NCBI RefSeq assembly: GCF_900566075.1
Contig: NZ_UPHU01000001.1
Coordinates: forward strand, 4,774,325-4,838,324
DNA: 64,000 nt
From: Mycobacterium pseudokansasii
GTDB taxonomy: Bacteria > Actinomycetota > Actinomycetes > Mycobacteriales > Mycobacteriaceae
Reading direction: 5' to 3'
Within the stretch, counting starts at the first letter, position 1. Each line of letters starts with the position of its first letter. The notes beneath the pieces are model-generated. The model was not told where the DNA came from. It saw nothing but the letters and a program-made list of their open reading frames with translations, and did not search any database. This document shows, piece after piece, positions 9,664 to 17,169 of this stretch. The position numbers and the translations under genes were made by a program.

Positions 9664-10896
9664 ATGTCTGTGACGTTTTCGGCCGTTTCGGCGATGGAGG
9701 TGCTGGATTCCCGCGGGCGCCCCACTGTGTCGGTGCGGATGGCCTTGTCGGATGGTCGTGAGGTGTTCGCCGGTGTGCCGTCGGGGGCATCCACCGGGAG
9801 TGGGGAAGCGGTGGAGCTGCGCGACGGTGACGCGACGCGGTACGGGGGCCGCGGTGTCAGCCAAGCGGTGTCGCACGTCGAAGGTGCGATCGCCGACGCA
9901 CTGATGGGCCGGGCGTTCGACACCCTGGAGCGGCTCGATGCGGAGCTGATCCGGCTCGACGGCACGCCTAACAAGTCGCGGCTGGGCGCCAACGCGATCG
10001 TTGGTGTCTCGATGGCGGCAGCGCGGGCGTTCGCGAGCGAATCGCGGCAGCCATTGTGGCGCTGGCTCACTCCTGATGGTGTGACGCCGCGGCTGCCGGT
10101 ACCGCATTTCAACGTGATCAACGGCGGCGCACACGCGCCAAACCCGTTGGACTTTCAGGAGTTCATGATCGCGCCGGTTGGTGCTCCGTCGTTGCCTGAG
10201 GCGATTCGCGCGGGAGCGGAAGTTTATGCGCGGTTGCGCGCCGCACTGCAAGCCCGCAAATTGGGCACCGGTTTGGGCGACGAAGGCGGCTTCGCCCCCG
10301 ATATCGCCTCTCCCGAGGAGGTGCTCGCGCTGCTGGTGGAGGCGATCACCGCGGCCGGCTACCCGCCCGGCCGTTCCGGGGTGGCGATCGCGCTGGACCC
10401 CGCAGCTAGTGAATTTCACCGTGGTGGCCGCTATGAGGTTGGCGGGCAATCTCTTTCGAGCGACGAGTTGATTCAAAGGTACGCGCAGATGGTGCAGGAA
10501 TTCCCGATCTGGAGCATCGAGGACGGCATGGGGGAAACCGACGCCGACGGCTGGCGCGCGTTGACCGAACGGCTCGGGGAGAGCATTCAATTGGTCGGCG
10601 ACGACAACTTCGTCACCAATCCGGCGCTGATTCGCACTGCGGTCGACGCCGGAATCGCCAACGCGGCGTTGATCAAGGTCAATCAGGTCGGCACGGTCAG
10701 CGAGACGTTGGAGGCGCTGCGGGTGTGCCGCGAGGCGGGCTATGGGGCGATGATTTCGCACCGCTCGGGTGAAACCTGCGATACCTTCATCGCCGACCTG
10801 GCCGTCGGATCCGGTTGCGGGCAAATCAAATCCGGCGCCCCGGCACGCGGCGAGCGTGTCGCTAAGCCTGAATCCGTGGATCGGCTGGTGGTTTGA
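9664..10896 (+). pseudogene. eno: Enolase, 3' end displaced by IS insertion (5' part)
   Basis: Residues 1-401 are native enolase: SGASTG loop (40-45), HFNVINGGAHAPNPLDFQEF (from about 148), GDEGGF (about 205), the Mg ligand strand IALDPA (about 242), WSIEDGMGE (about 283), GDDNF (about 313), the ALIKVNQ lysine (about 338), SHRSGE (about 365) and GQIKSGAP (Lys about 389). At 10867 an IS begins and the frame runs nine further IS-encoded codons before a stop. The missing 21 residues and original stop lie at 14259-14324 after two IS copies. All catalytic residues precede the break, so some activity is possible but unproven. Enolase converts 2-phosphoglycerate to phosphoenolpyruvate. Its N-terminus differs from what I recall of the mycobacterial housekeeping Eno, so this is likely a second, acquired copy. 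AGGAG precedes the ATG. Confidence 0.9.
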
Positions 10897-10911
10897 TCGG
10901 CGTGTGAACAG

Positions 10912-10985
10912 CGAAAATGCCTTCTGGCCTGGGATAATACGAGTGCTGAAGTCGTCTTTTTCCAGTGTTCAGGAAGGCATTTTCG
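10912..10985 (+). promoter_or_regulatory. RBS-sequestering inverted repeat and internal -10 of IS copy 1
   Basis: A 13-bp perfect inverted repeat (CGAAAATGCCTTC at 10912-10924, complement at 10973-10985) encloses 48 bases. The right arm contains the AGGAAGG ribosome site (10971-10977) and ends at the transposase GTG. A -10-like GATAAT (10933-10938) lies in the loop. Transcripts from that promoter would lack the left arm, whereas read-through RNA from outside would fold and hide the ribosome site, as described for IS10 and IS50. The same arrangement is at 12608-12681 in copy 2. Confidence 0.55.
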
Positions 10986-12386
10986 GTGCATTCATCGTAT
11001 ACGTTCACTCTCGGGTCGGCGGTGTTTGACGAGCCGAATCTGGTGTCGGCCGCGGGTTTGGTTCCGGTGCTGGAATTGGCTGAGCAGACCGGGCTTTCGG
11101 AATTGATCGGTGAGCATGTGGATCTGCCGTCGACACGGGTGGCCTCCGGTGCGGTCAACCCGGTCGGGAAGCTGACCTCGATCATCGCCGGGATGATGTG
11201 CGGCGCGGACTGCATCGACGACGTCGACGTGTTGCGTGCCGGCGGCACGCCACGGGTGTTCAACGAGGTGTATGCGCCCTCGACATTGGGGATCTTCTTG
11301 CGCGAGTTCACTTTCGGGCATGCCAACCAGCTCGCGGCCGTGGCTCGCGCGCATCTGGTGGCGCTCGCGCAGCGGGTGCCGCTGTTGCCCGGCATCGAAG
11401 AGCGCGCCTTTTTGGACATCGACTCGCTGCTGCGTCCGGTCTACGGGCGCCATAAGCAGGGTGCTTCGTTCGGGCACGCCAAGATCGCCAGCCGTGCGCT
11501 GCTGCGGTTGGGTCTGTCGCCGCAGATCACCACGATCTCGACCGCGCAGGCCCCACCGGTGATCGCCGAGGCGCGGCTGCGCAGCGGTAAGGCCGGCTCC
11601 GGCCGCGCCGCGGCCTGGCAGGTCAAACAAGCCATCACCACCGCCCGCGGGTGCGGGGCCGGCAAGATCATGCTGCGCGGCGACACCGCGTTCGGCAATA
11701 AAAAGGTGATCGGCGCCTGCATCGCCGAAGGCGTCGAGTTCTCCCTGTCGATGACCCGAAATCGGGCCATTACCACCGCGGTCGAGGGCATCGACGAGGC
11801 CGCCTACACCCCGGTGCACTACCCGGGCGCGGTCGAAGACCCTGACACCGGGGCGCTGATCTCCGATGCCGAGGTCGCCGAAACTCCCTACACCCTACGG
11901 CTGGGGCGGGGCAAGAAGATCACGGCCCGACTGGTAGTGCGCCGGGTCAAAGACGCCCGCTACCCGGATGCGTTGTTTCCGGTGTGGCGCTATCACCCAT
12001 TTCTGACCAACTCCGAGCTGCCCACTGCCGAGGCCGACATCACCCACCGCCGCCACGCCATCATCGAGACCACCTTCGCCGACCTGATCGATGGCCCACT
12101 GGCTCGGATCCCTTCAGGGCTGTTCGCCGCGAACTGCGCCTGGTTGGCCTGCGCGGTGATCGCCCATAACCTGCTGCGCGCCACCGGGACCCTCGCCGGC
12201 GGTCACCACATCGTGGCCCGCGGTGCCACCCTGCGCCGCGACCTGGTCAACGTGCCCGCCCGCTTCGCCGCACCGGCCCGCAAACCGATGCTGCACCTAC
12301 CCGTCCACTGGCCCCGGCAAGTCGAGTGGAAAGCCCTGTGGGACAGCGTCATCGGCTACCCGACTGCGCAACCCCGCGCCGCTTGA
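10986..12386 (+). CDS. IS1380-family transposase (copy 1)
   Basis: A DDE transposase of 466 residues from the GTG eight bases after AGGAAGG; an in-frame GTG at 10965 is the alternative. Likely catalytic residues are the first Asp in FLDIDSLLRPVYG, the second in MLRGDTAFGNKKV and the Glu in HAIIETTFADLIDGP, followed by the family's LFAANCAWLACAVIAHNLLRA segment. It catalyses cut-and-paste movement of the 1691-bp element. It is intact and identical at protein level to copy 2, so the IS may still be active. It reads in the same direction as the enolase gene it interrupts. Confidence 0.93.
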   Translation: MHSSYTFTLGSAVFDEPNLVSAAGLVPVLELAEQTGLSELIGEHVDLPSTRVASGAVNPVGKLTSIIAGMMCGADCIDDVDVLRAGGTPRVFNEVYAPSTLGIFLREFTFGHANQLAAVARAHLVALAQRVPLLPGIEERAFLDIDSLLRPVYGRHKQGASFGHAKIASRALLRLGLSPQITTISTAQAPPVIAEARLRSGKAGSGRAAAWQVKQAITTARGCGAGKIMLRGDTAFGNKKVIGACIAEGVEFSLSMTRNRAITTAVEGIDEAAYTPVHYPGAVEDPDTGALISDAEVAETPYTLRLGRGKKITARLVVRRVKDARYPDALFPVWRYHPFLTNSELPTAEADITHRRHAIIETTFADLIDGPLARIPSGLFAANCAWLACAVIAHNLLRATGTLAGGHHIVARGATLRRDLVNVPARFAAPARKPMLHLPVHWPRQVEWKALWDSVIGYPTAQPRAA

Positions 12387-12607
12387 CCAAGCGGCCAGCC
12401 CCTGTCCACCCCGCCATCCAGGCCCGACCCGAGGAACCCCTAAAGGAAAAGCTGGTGCAGGCCAGCGGATCACATACACGCCAAAGTGTCCACGCCCCAG
12501 CGCCACTCGCCCGAACCCGCCGATGACCACCCGAAATCATCGATCCACGGATTCAGGCTAAGCCTGAATCCGTGGATCGGCTGGTGGTTTGATCGGCGTG
12601 TGAACAG

Positions 12608-12681
12608 CGAAAATGCCTTCTGGCCTGGGATAATACGAGTGCTGAAGTCGTCTTTTTCCAGTGTTCAGGAAGGCATTTTCG
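12608..12681 (+). promoter_or_regulatory. RBS-sequestering inverted repeat of IS copy 2
   Basis: This is the same 13-bp inverted repeat and loop with GATAAT as in copy 1, displaced by 1696 bp. In this tandem arrangement, read-through from copy 1 would include the left arm and should be poorly translated. Confidence 0.5.
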
Positions 12682-14082
12682 GTGCATTCATCGTATACGT
12701 TCACTCTCGGGTCGGCGGTGTTTGACGAGCCGAATCTGGTGTCGGCCGCGGGTTTGGTTCCGGTGCTGGAATTGGCTGAGCAGACCGGGCTTTCGGAATT
12801 GATCGGTGAGCATGTGGATCTGCCGTCGACACGGGTGGCCTCCGGTGCGGTCAACCCGGTCGGGAAGCTGACCTCGATCATCGCCGGGATGATGTGCGGC
12901 GCGGACTGCATCGACGACGTCGACGTGTTGCGTGCCGGCGGCACGCCACGGGTGTTCAACGAGGTGTATGCGCCCTCGACATTGGGGATCTTCTTGCGCG
13001 AGTTCACTTTCGGGCATGCCAACCAGCTCGCGGCCGTGGCTCGCGCGCATCTGGTGGCGCTCGCGCAGCGGGTGCCGCTGTTGCCCGGCATCGAAGAGCG
13101 CGCCTTTTTGGACATCGACTCGCTGCTGCGTCCGGTCTACGGGCGCCATAAGCAGGGTGCTTCGTTCGGGCACGCCAAGATCGCCAGCCGTGCGCTGCTG
13201 CGGTTGGGTCTGTCGCCGCAGATCACCACGATCTCGACCGCGCAGGCCCCACCGGTGATCGCCGAGGCGCGGCTGCGCAGCGGTAAGGCCGGCTCCGGCC
13301 GCGCCGCGGCCTGGCAGGTCAAACAAGCCATCACCACCGCCCGCGGGTGCGGGGCCGGCAAGATCATGCTGCGCGGCGACACCGCGTTCGGCAATAAAAA
13401 GGTGATCGGCGCCTGCATCGCCGAAGGCGTCGAGTTCTCCCTGTCGATGACCCGAAATCGGGCCATTACCACCGCGGTCGAGGGCATCGACGAGGCCGCC
13501 TACACCCCGGTGCACTACCCGGGCGCGGTCGAAGACCCTGACACCGGGGCGCTGATCTCCGATGCCGAGGTCGCCGAAACTCCCTACACCCTACGGCTGG
13601 GGCGGGGCAAGAAGATCACGGCCCGACTGGTAGTGCGCCGGGTCAAAGACGCCCGCTACCCGGATGCGTTGTTTCCGGTGTGGCGCTATCACCCATTTCT
13701 GACCAACTCCGAGCTGCCCACTGCCGAGGCCGACATCACCCACCGCCGCCACGCCATCATCGAGACCACCTTCGCCGACCTGATCGATGGCCCACTGGCT
13801 CGGATCCCTTCAGGGCTGTTCGCCGCGAACTGCGCCTGGTTGGCCTGCGCGGTGATCGCCCATAACCTGCTGCGCGCCACCGGGACCCTCGCCGGCGGTC
13901 ACCACATCGTGGCCCGCGGTGCCACCCTGCGCCGCGACCTGGTCAACGTGCCCGCCCGCTTCGCCGCACCGGCCCGCAAACCGATGCTGCACCTACCCGT
14001 CCACTGGCCCCGACAAGTCGAGTGGAAAGCCCTGTGGGACAGCGTCATCGGCTACCCGACTGCGCAACCCCGCGCCGCTTGA
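12682..14082 (+). CDS. IS1380-family transposase (copy 2)
   Basis: This second intact transposase has 466 residues and the same sequence as copy 1, with the DDE residues in FLDIDSLL, LRGDTAFG and IIETTFADL. The start is again the GTG after AGGAAGG. Two identical transposases, each with its own inverted repeats, mean that the single elements or the whole tandem unit could be mobilised. Confidence 0.93.
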   Translation: MHSSYTFTLGSAVFDEPNLVSAAGLVPVLELAEQTGLSELIGEHVDLPSTRVASGAVNPVGKLTSIIAGMMCGADCIDDVDVLRAGGTPRVFNEVYAPSTLGIFLREFTFGHANQLAAVARAHLVALAQRVPLLPGIEERAFLDIDSLLRPVYGRHKQGASFGHAKIASRALLRLGLSPQITTISTAQAPPVIAEARLRSGKAGSGRAAAWQVKQAITTARGCGAGKIMLRGDTAFGNKKVIGACIAEGVEFSLSMTRNRAITTAVEGIDEAAYTPVHYPGAVEDPDTGALISDAEVAETPYTLRLGRGKKITARLVVRRVKDARYPDALFPVWRYHPFLTNSELPTAEADITHRRHAIIETTFADLIDGPLARIPSGLFAANCAWLACAVIAHNLLRATGTLAGGHHIVARGATLRRDLVNVPARFAAPARKPMLHLPVHWPRQVEWKALWDSVIGYPTAQPRAA

Positions 14083-14258
14083 CCAAGCGGCCAGCCCCTG
14101 TCCACCCCGCCATCCAGGCCCGACCCGAGGAACCCCTAAAGGAAAAGCTGGTGCAGGCCAGCGGATCACATACACGCCAAAGTGTCCACGCCCCAGCGCC
14201 ACTCGCCCGAACCCGCCGATGACCACCCGAAATCATCGATCCACGGATTCAGGCTAAG

Positions 14259-14324
14259 TACAACCGGCTGGCCGGGATTGCCGCAGAGGCGCCCGACGTT
14301 GCGTTCGGTCTGCCGCCGCGCTGA
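14259..14324 (+). pseudogene. eno: Enolase C-terminal fragment (last 21 codons and stop)
   Basis: Immediately after the third CTAAG the frame reads YNRLAGIAAEAPDVAFGLPP-R-stop, which continues the GERVAK of the enolase part ending at 10866. Joined at one CTAAG, the intact ancestral protein would be 422 residues, the normal size for bacterial enolase. It has no start codon or promoter of its own. Confidence 0.9.
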
Positions 14325-14353
14325 GCGACGCTGTGTGCCGCCGGTTCGGGCGG

Positions 14354-16375
14354 TCATGATCGCGACACCGCGATGATCACGGCCAGCACGGCGAGTACGG
14401 CGAGCAGCATGTAAGCCATGTAAGCGTCGAGGCGACCCGATTGCAGGCGCTTGGCCGCCCGAGCCGCAGCCAGCAATGCCGCGATCGCCGGCCGGAACAG
14501 GTAACGGTCAACGATTTCGACCACCTCGACCCGGTAGGTCAGGACGGGCTGACCAATTGTCTGGGTGGACGGCTCGACTGGGGCGCCGCGTAACTCGGTT
14601 CGGGTCAACAAGACATTGCCGAGCACGTTGCGCATGGGGTTGGCATACGCGAAGGAGGTGTATCCGACGCCGCGATGTACACCCGGCGACGCCGAGGACC
14701 ACGGCGCCACCCACCGCACTCGATCCAGGCGGCGCCCGGCCAGCCCGCTGGCCACCACCGCGATGAGCACCACCATCGCGGGCACCACGATCCACAGCCA
14801 GCTCGGCGACAGCGCGGAGAAGTCGCTGAAAACCGGTTGCAGCACCCAAGGTTTGGCGTTGGCGCCCCGCGCCTGGTCGCCAACGAGCGGGGCCAGTCCG
14901 CGAGCGATGACGCGGATCTGTAGCGGCGCCAGCGCGGCCACGCCGAGGCAGCCGGTGACCAGCAGCGCTATCCCTATCCGCAACCATGTGTTGTGGTCAA
15001 CGCGGGTGCCGGCCGGGTCGAATGCCGGTTCGTCGATGCGGGGCGGGCCGAACGCGGTCAGCGCGACCACTCGGACGAATGTCACGCCGGCCACCCCGAC
15101 GGTGAGGGCGACGAGCACACCGGCGACGGCGGTGCACAACTGCATGGCCAGGCTGGACACCCGGAATTGCTGCATCAGCGATTCCAGGAGGAACCACTCC
15201 GAGGCGAACCCCGCCGTCAGCGGCAATCCCGCCAAGGTGAGCGAGCCGATGACCAATCCCGTTCCCGCCCAGGGTAATCGGCGCGCGATGCCGCCTAAGC
15301 GGTCCAAATTGGTGGTGCCCGTCGCGCCCTCAATCACCGACGCCGCGGTGAACAGCAGTGATTTGCCCATGGCGTGCGTAATGACTTGGGCGGTGGCCGC
15401 GACCAGGCCGGCCGCGGTCAGCAGCGGCTCATCGGCGGCGGCACCGACCAGGGCAGCGCCGAACCCCGCGAGGATGAGCCCGGCGTTTTCCACGCTCGAC
15501 CAACCGATCAACACCGTGAGGTCGGGATGCACGGCGGCTTGCGCGATGCCGAAGATCGCGCTCATCCCGGCCAGTACTAGCACCACGCACACCAGCCACA
15601 GCGGCGGGGCGCCGAGCAGCTGCAGGGTGCGCCACATGCCATAGAAGCCGACGTTGACTGCGGAGCCGGCCATCACCGCGCGCGCGGGCCCAGGGGCAGC
15701 GGCGTAACCGCGCGGCAGCCACACGTGCCCGGGTAACAGTCCGACCTTGATCGCGAACCCGGCCAGCAGCAGCGCGTAGGCCGCCTGCCCCAGGGCGCTG
15801 TGTGCATCAACAGCGGTGGCCGTGAGGGCGAAGGTGTGGGTGTGCGCGGCCAGCAGCAGGCCACCGAGCAGCAGCGCCGCGCCGCTGGCCTTGCCAAACA
15901 TGACCGTGACGAAGGATGCGCGTGCCCGCCCCGGCCGGTCCCGCTGGAACCCGGTGAGCAGATAAAACGCTACGGTCAGGGCCTCCCACCCGAACAGCAA
16001 GACGAATAGGTTGTCGGCGGTGACGATGACCGCGACCGCGGCGATCGTCAGCGCCAGCGCGGCGGTCAACCGGCCATGCCGGGTGCTGGCAAACGCGGCC
16101 GCGGCGCACAGTGCTGGGACTGCTACCCCGCCCGCGATGACCAGGAACAGCCCCGAGAGTGGGTCGACGTGCAGGGCCGCCGGCCCGAGCCCGCCCAGAC
16201 CGCCCAGCGACAACCGCTCCTGGTGTCCGGCCAGTCCGCGGGCACCGGCAACGACGAACGCCGCAGCCGACGCGACCACCGCAGCCGACGCCGTCAGCTG
16301 CAGACCGGGCCGCTGGCCGGCGGGCCATCCGGCGACCACGGCCAGGGCCGCAAGTGCTAGCCCGGCGGCGATCAT
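14354..16375 (-). CDS. Large antiporter-like subunit of Hyc/Ehr complex (Rv0083-like)
   Basis: This 673-residue polytopic membrane protein belongs to the NuoL/HyfB/Mrp antiporter family. It starts at ATGATC preceded by AGGAGG and overlaps the upstream stop (ATGA). Typical conserved segments are GWEALTVAFYLLTGFQ, KVGLLPGHVWLPRGYAAAPGPA and LIGWSSVENAGLILAGFG, in transmembrane helices that carry lysine and histidine residues used in proton transfer. The C-terminal part has an amphipathic stretch and a final helix, LLAVLAVLAVIIAV. As I recall the M. tuberculosis cluster, this subunit comes early (Rv0083); here it is the last gene of the operon. It is likely the ion-translocating arm. Confidence 0.88.
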   Translation of the reverse strand: MIAAGLALAALAVVAGWPAGQRPGLQLTASAAVVASAAAFVVAGARGLAGHQERLSLGGLGGLGPAALHVDPLSGLFLVIAGGVAVPALCAAAAFASTRHGRLTAALALTIAAVAVIVTADNLFVLLFGWEALTVAFYLLTGFQRDRPGRARASFVTVMFGKASGAALLLGGLLLAAHTHTFALTATAVDAHSALGQAAYALLLAGFAIKVGLLPGHVWLPRGYAAAPGPARAVMAGSAVNVGFYGMWRTLQLLGAPPLWLVCVVLVLAGMSAIFGIAQAAVHPDLTVLIGWSSVENAGLILAGFGAALVGAAADEPLLTAAGLVAATAQVITHAMGKSLLFTAASVIEGATGTTNLDRLGGIARRLPWAGTGLVIGSLTLAGLPLTAGFASEWFLLESLMQQFRVSSLAMQLCTAVAGVLVALTVGVAGVTFVRVVALTAFGPPRIDEPAFDPAGTRVDHNTWLRIGIALLVTGCLGVAALAPLQIRVIARGLAPLVGDQARGANAKPWVLQPVFSDFSALSPSWLWIVVPAMVVLIAVVASGLAGRRLDRVRWVAPWSSASPGVHRGVGYTSFAYANPMRNVLGNVLLTRTELRGAPVEPSTQTIGQPVLTYRVEVVEIVDRYLFRPAIAALLAAARAAKRLQSGRLDAYMAYMLLAVLAVLAVIIAVSRS

Positions 16376-17169
16376 GACGCCCTCCTCGAGGCGGCGGGGA
16401 GCCGGCCTAGTGCGAGGAGGATGCCGTGCAGCAGGCTGAACGGGGAGGCGGGCGATCCGGGGATCCACACGTCAACGGGCAGCAGGCCGCCGATGCCGGT
16501 GCCGCCGGTGTAGCCGCCGCCAACCAGGCCGCCGCAGATCGCGTCGGTGCCGACCGCGATCACCACGGTGGGCCGGGGCATCGCCTCAAGGGTGCGGCGC
16601 AGCGGTTCGGTCATGCCGGCCGCGCCGATCCCCGTGACTAGCAGGATGTCGGCGTGGCGCGGGCTCGCGGTGAAGAAAATGCCCAACCGATGCAGGTCGT
16701 ATACGGGATTGGTGAGGGCTTGTACTTCCCATTCGTCGCTGCCGTCGGATCCGGCGTCGACGTGGCGAAGATGTACCGAACGGCGCAGCCGCCGCACCCG
16801 TTTGGCTAGCTCGGCCCGCACCCCATCGAGTGCCTCGTCGGTTTCGGGGACAGGGGAAACGACCAGCGCGTCGCGCTGCGACCGCGCGGTGTCGGCGCCG
16901 TGCGCCCATCCGAACCAGTCCGGCGCGGCGGCGACGCAGCGTCCGCACAGGATGCACTTGCCCCGGTCCAGCTTGGGCATCTCGGCGACGGCGATCGCCG
17001 CGGTGGGACACCGGGCGGCGGCGTCCACGGCCCGGCGCAGCTGGTCGCGTTGAGCGTTGCCGGGCAGCACCTCGACCGCGGCAGGGAATTCGTCGAAGTA
17101 GGTGTCAGGATGCTTCGGCCATCTCGTGGTGAGCAGGCCGTCGCGCAGACCACGGAAAAACACCACCAT
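16372..17169 (-). CDS. Ferredoxin-NuoB/HycG-like fusion subunit with lost cluster ligands
   Basis: The protein has 265 residues. The N-terminal half is ferredoxin-like, with Cys54 in RCPTAAI and CxxCxxC at Cys72, 75 and 78 (KCILCGRC), enough for one [4Fe-4S] cluster. The C-terminal half (about 150-255) matches NuoB/HycG (NPVYDLHRLGIFFTASPRHA, LPVDVWIPGSP), but the usual CxGC is SDGS (141-144) and the PGCP cysteine is Ser239; Cys212 lies near the third ligand position. The proximal cluster is therefore probably absent. It directly follows hycE with no gap and overlaps the antiporter gene. It would be the peripheral electron-transfer or scaffold subunit; what it receives electrons from is unknown. 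Confidence 0.82.
   Translation of the reverse strand: MVVFFRGLRDGLLTTRWPKHPDTYFDEFPAAVEVLPGNAQRDQLRRAVDAAARCPTAAIAVAEMPKLDRGKCILCGRCVAAAPDWFGWAHGADTARSQRDALVVSPVPETDEALDGVRAELAKRVRRLRRSVHLRHVDAGSDGSDEWEVQALTNPVYDLHRLGIFFTASPRHADILLVTGIGAAGMTEPLRRTLEAMPRPTVVIAVGTDAICGGLVGGGYTGGTGIGGLLPVDVWIPGSPASPFSLLHGILLALGRLPAASRRAS

Larger units (their letters stand above)
10867..12557 (+). mobile_element. IS1380-family insertion sequence, copy 1 (1691 bp)
   Basis: The element is bounded by 17-bp perfect terminal inverted repeats CCTGAATCCGTGGATCG (left end 10867; reverse complement at the right end 12557) and encodes one transposase. It is flanked by 5-bp CTAAG duplications inside the enolase gene. Copy 2 starts 5 bp further on in the same orientation. 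Confidence 0.93.
12563..14253 (+). mobile_element. IS1380-family insertion sequence, copy 2 (1691 bp)
   Basis: It has the same length, orientation and terminal repeats as copy 1, and starts 5 bp (CTAAG) after it. The two copies differ at least at one base: the GGCAA near 12316 is GACAA at the equivalent site near 14012. The right end is followed by CTAAG and then the last codons of the enolase. Confidence 0.93.
10862..14258. repeat. Three CTAAG target copies around and between tandem IS copies
   Basis: CTAAG occurs at 10862-10866, 12558-12562 and 14254-14258. It abuts the outer end of each IS and separates the two copies. Joining the enolase halves at one CTAAG restores the frame GTC GCT AAG TAC AAC. 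It is the target site duplication, and the structure is target-IS-target-IS-target. Confidence 0.88.

Noticed and set aside
10867..14253. Tandem IS as an assembly duplication
   Set aside because: The copies differ at one base and each has its own CTAAG junction, so a true tandem is more likely; long reads would confirm.
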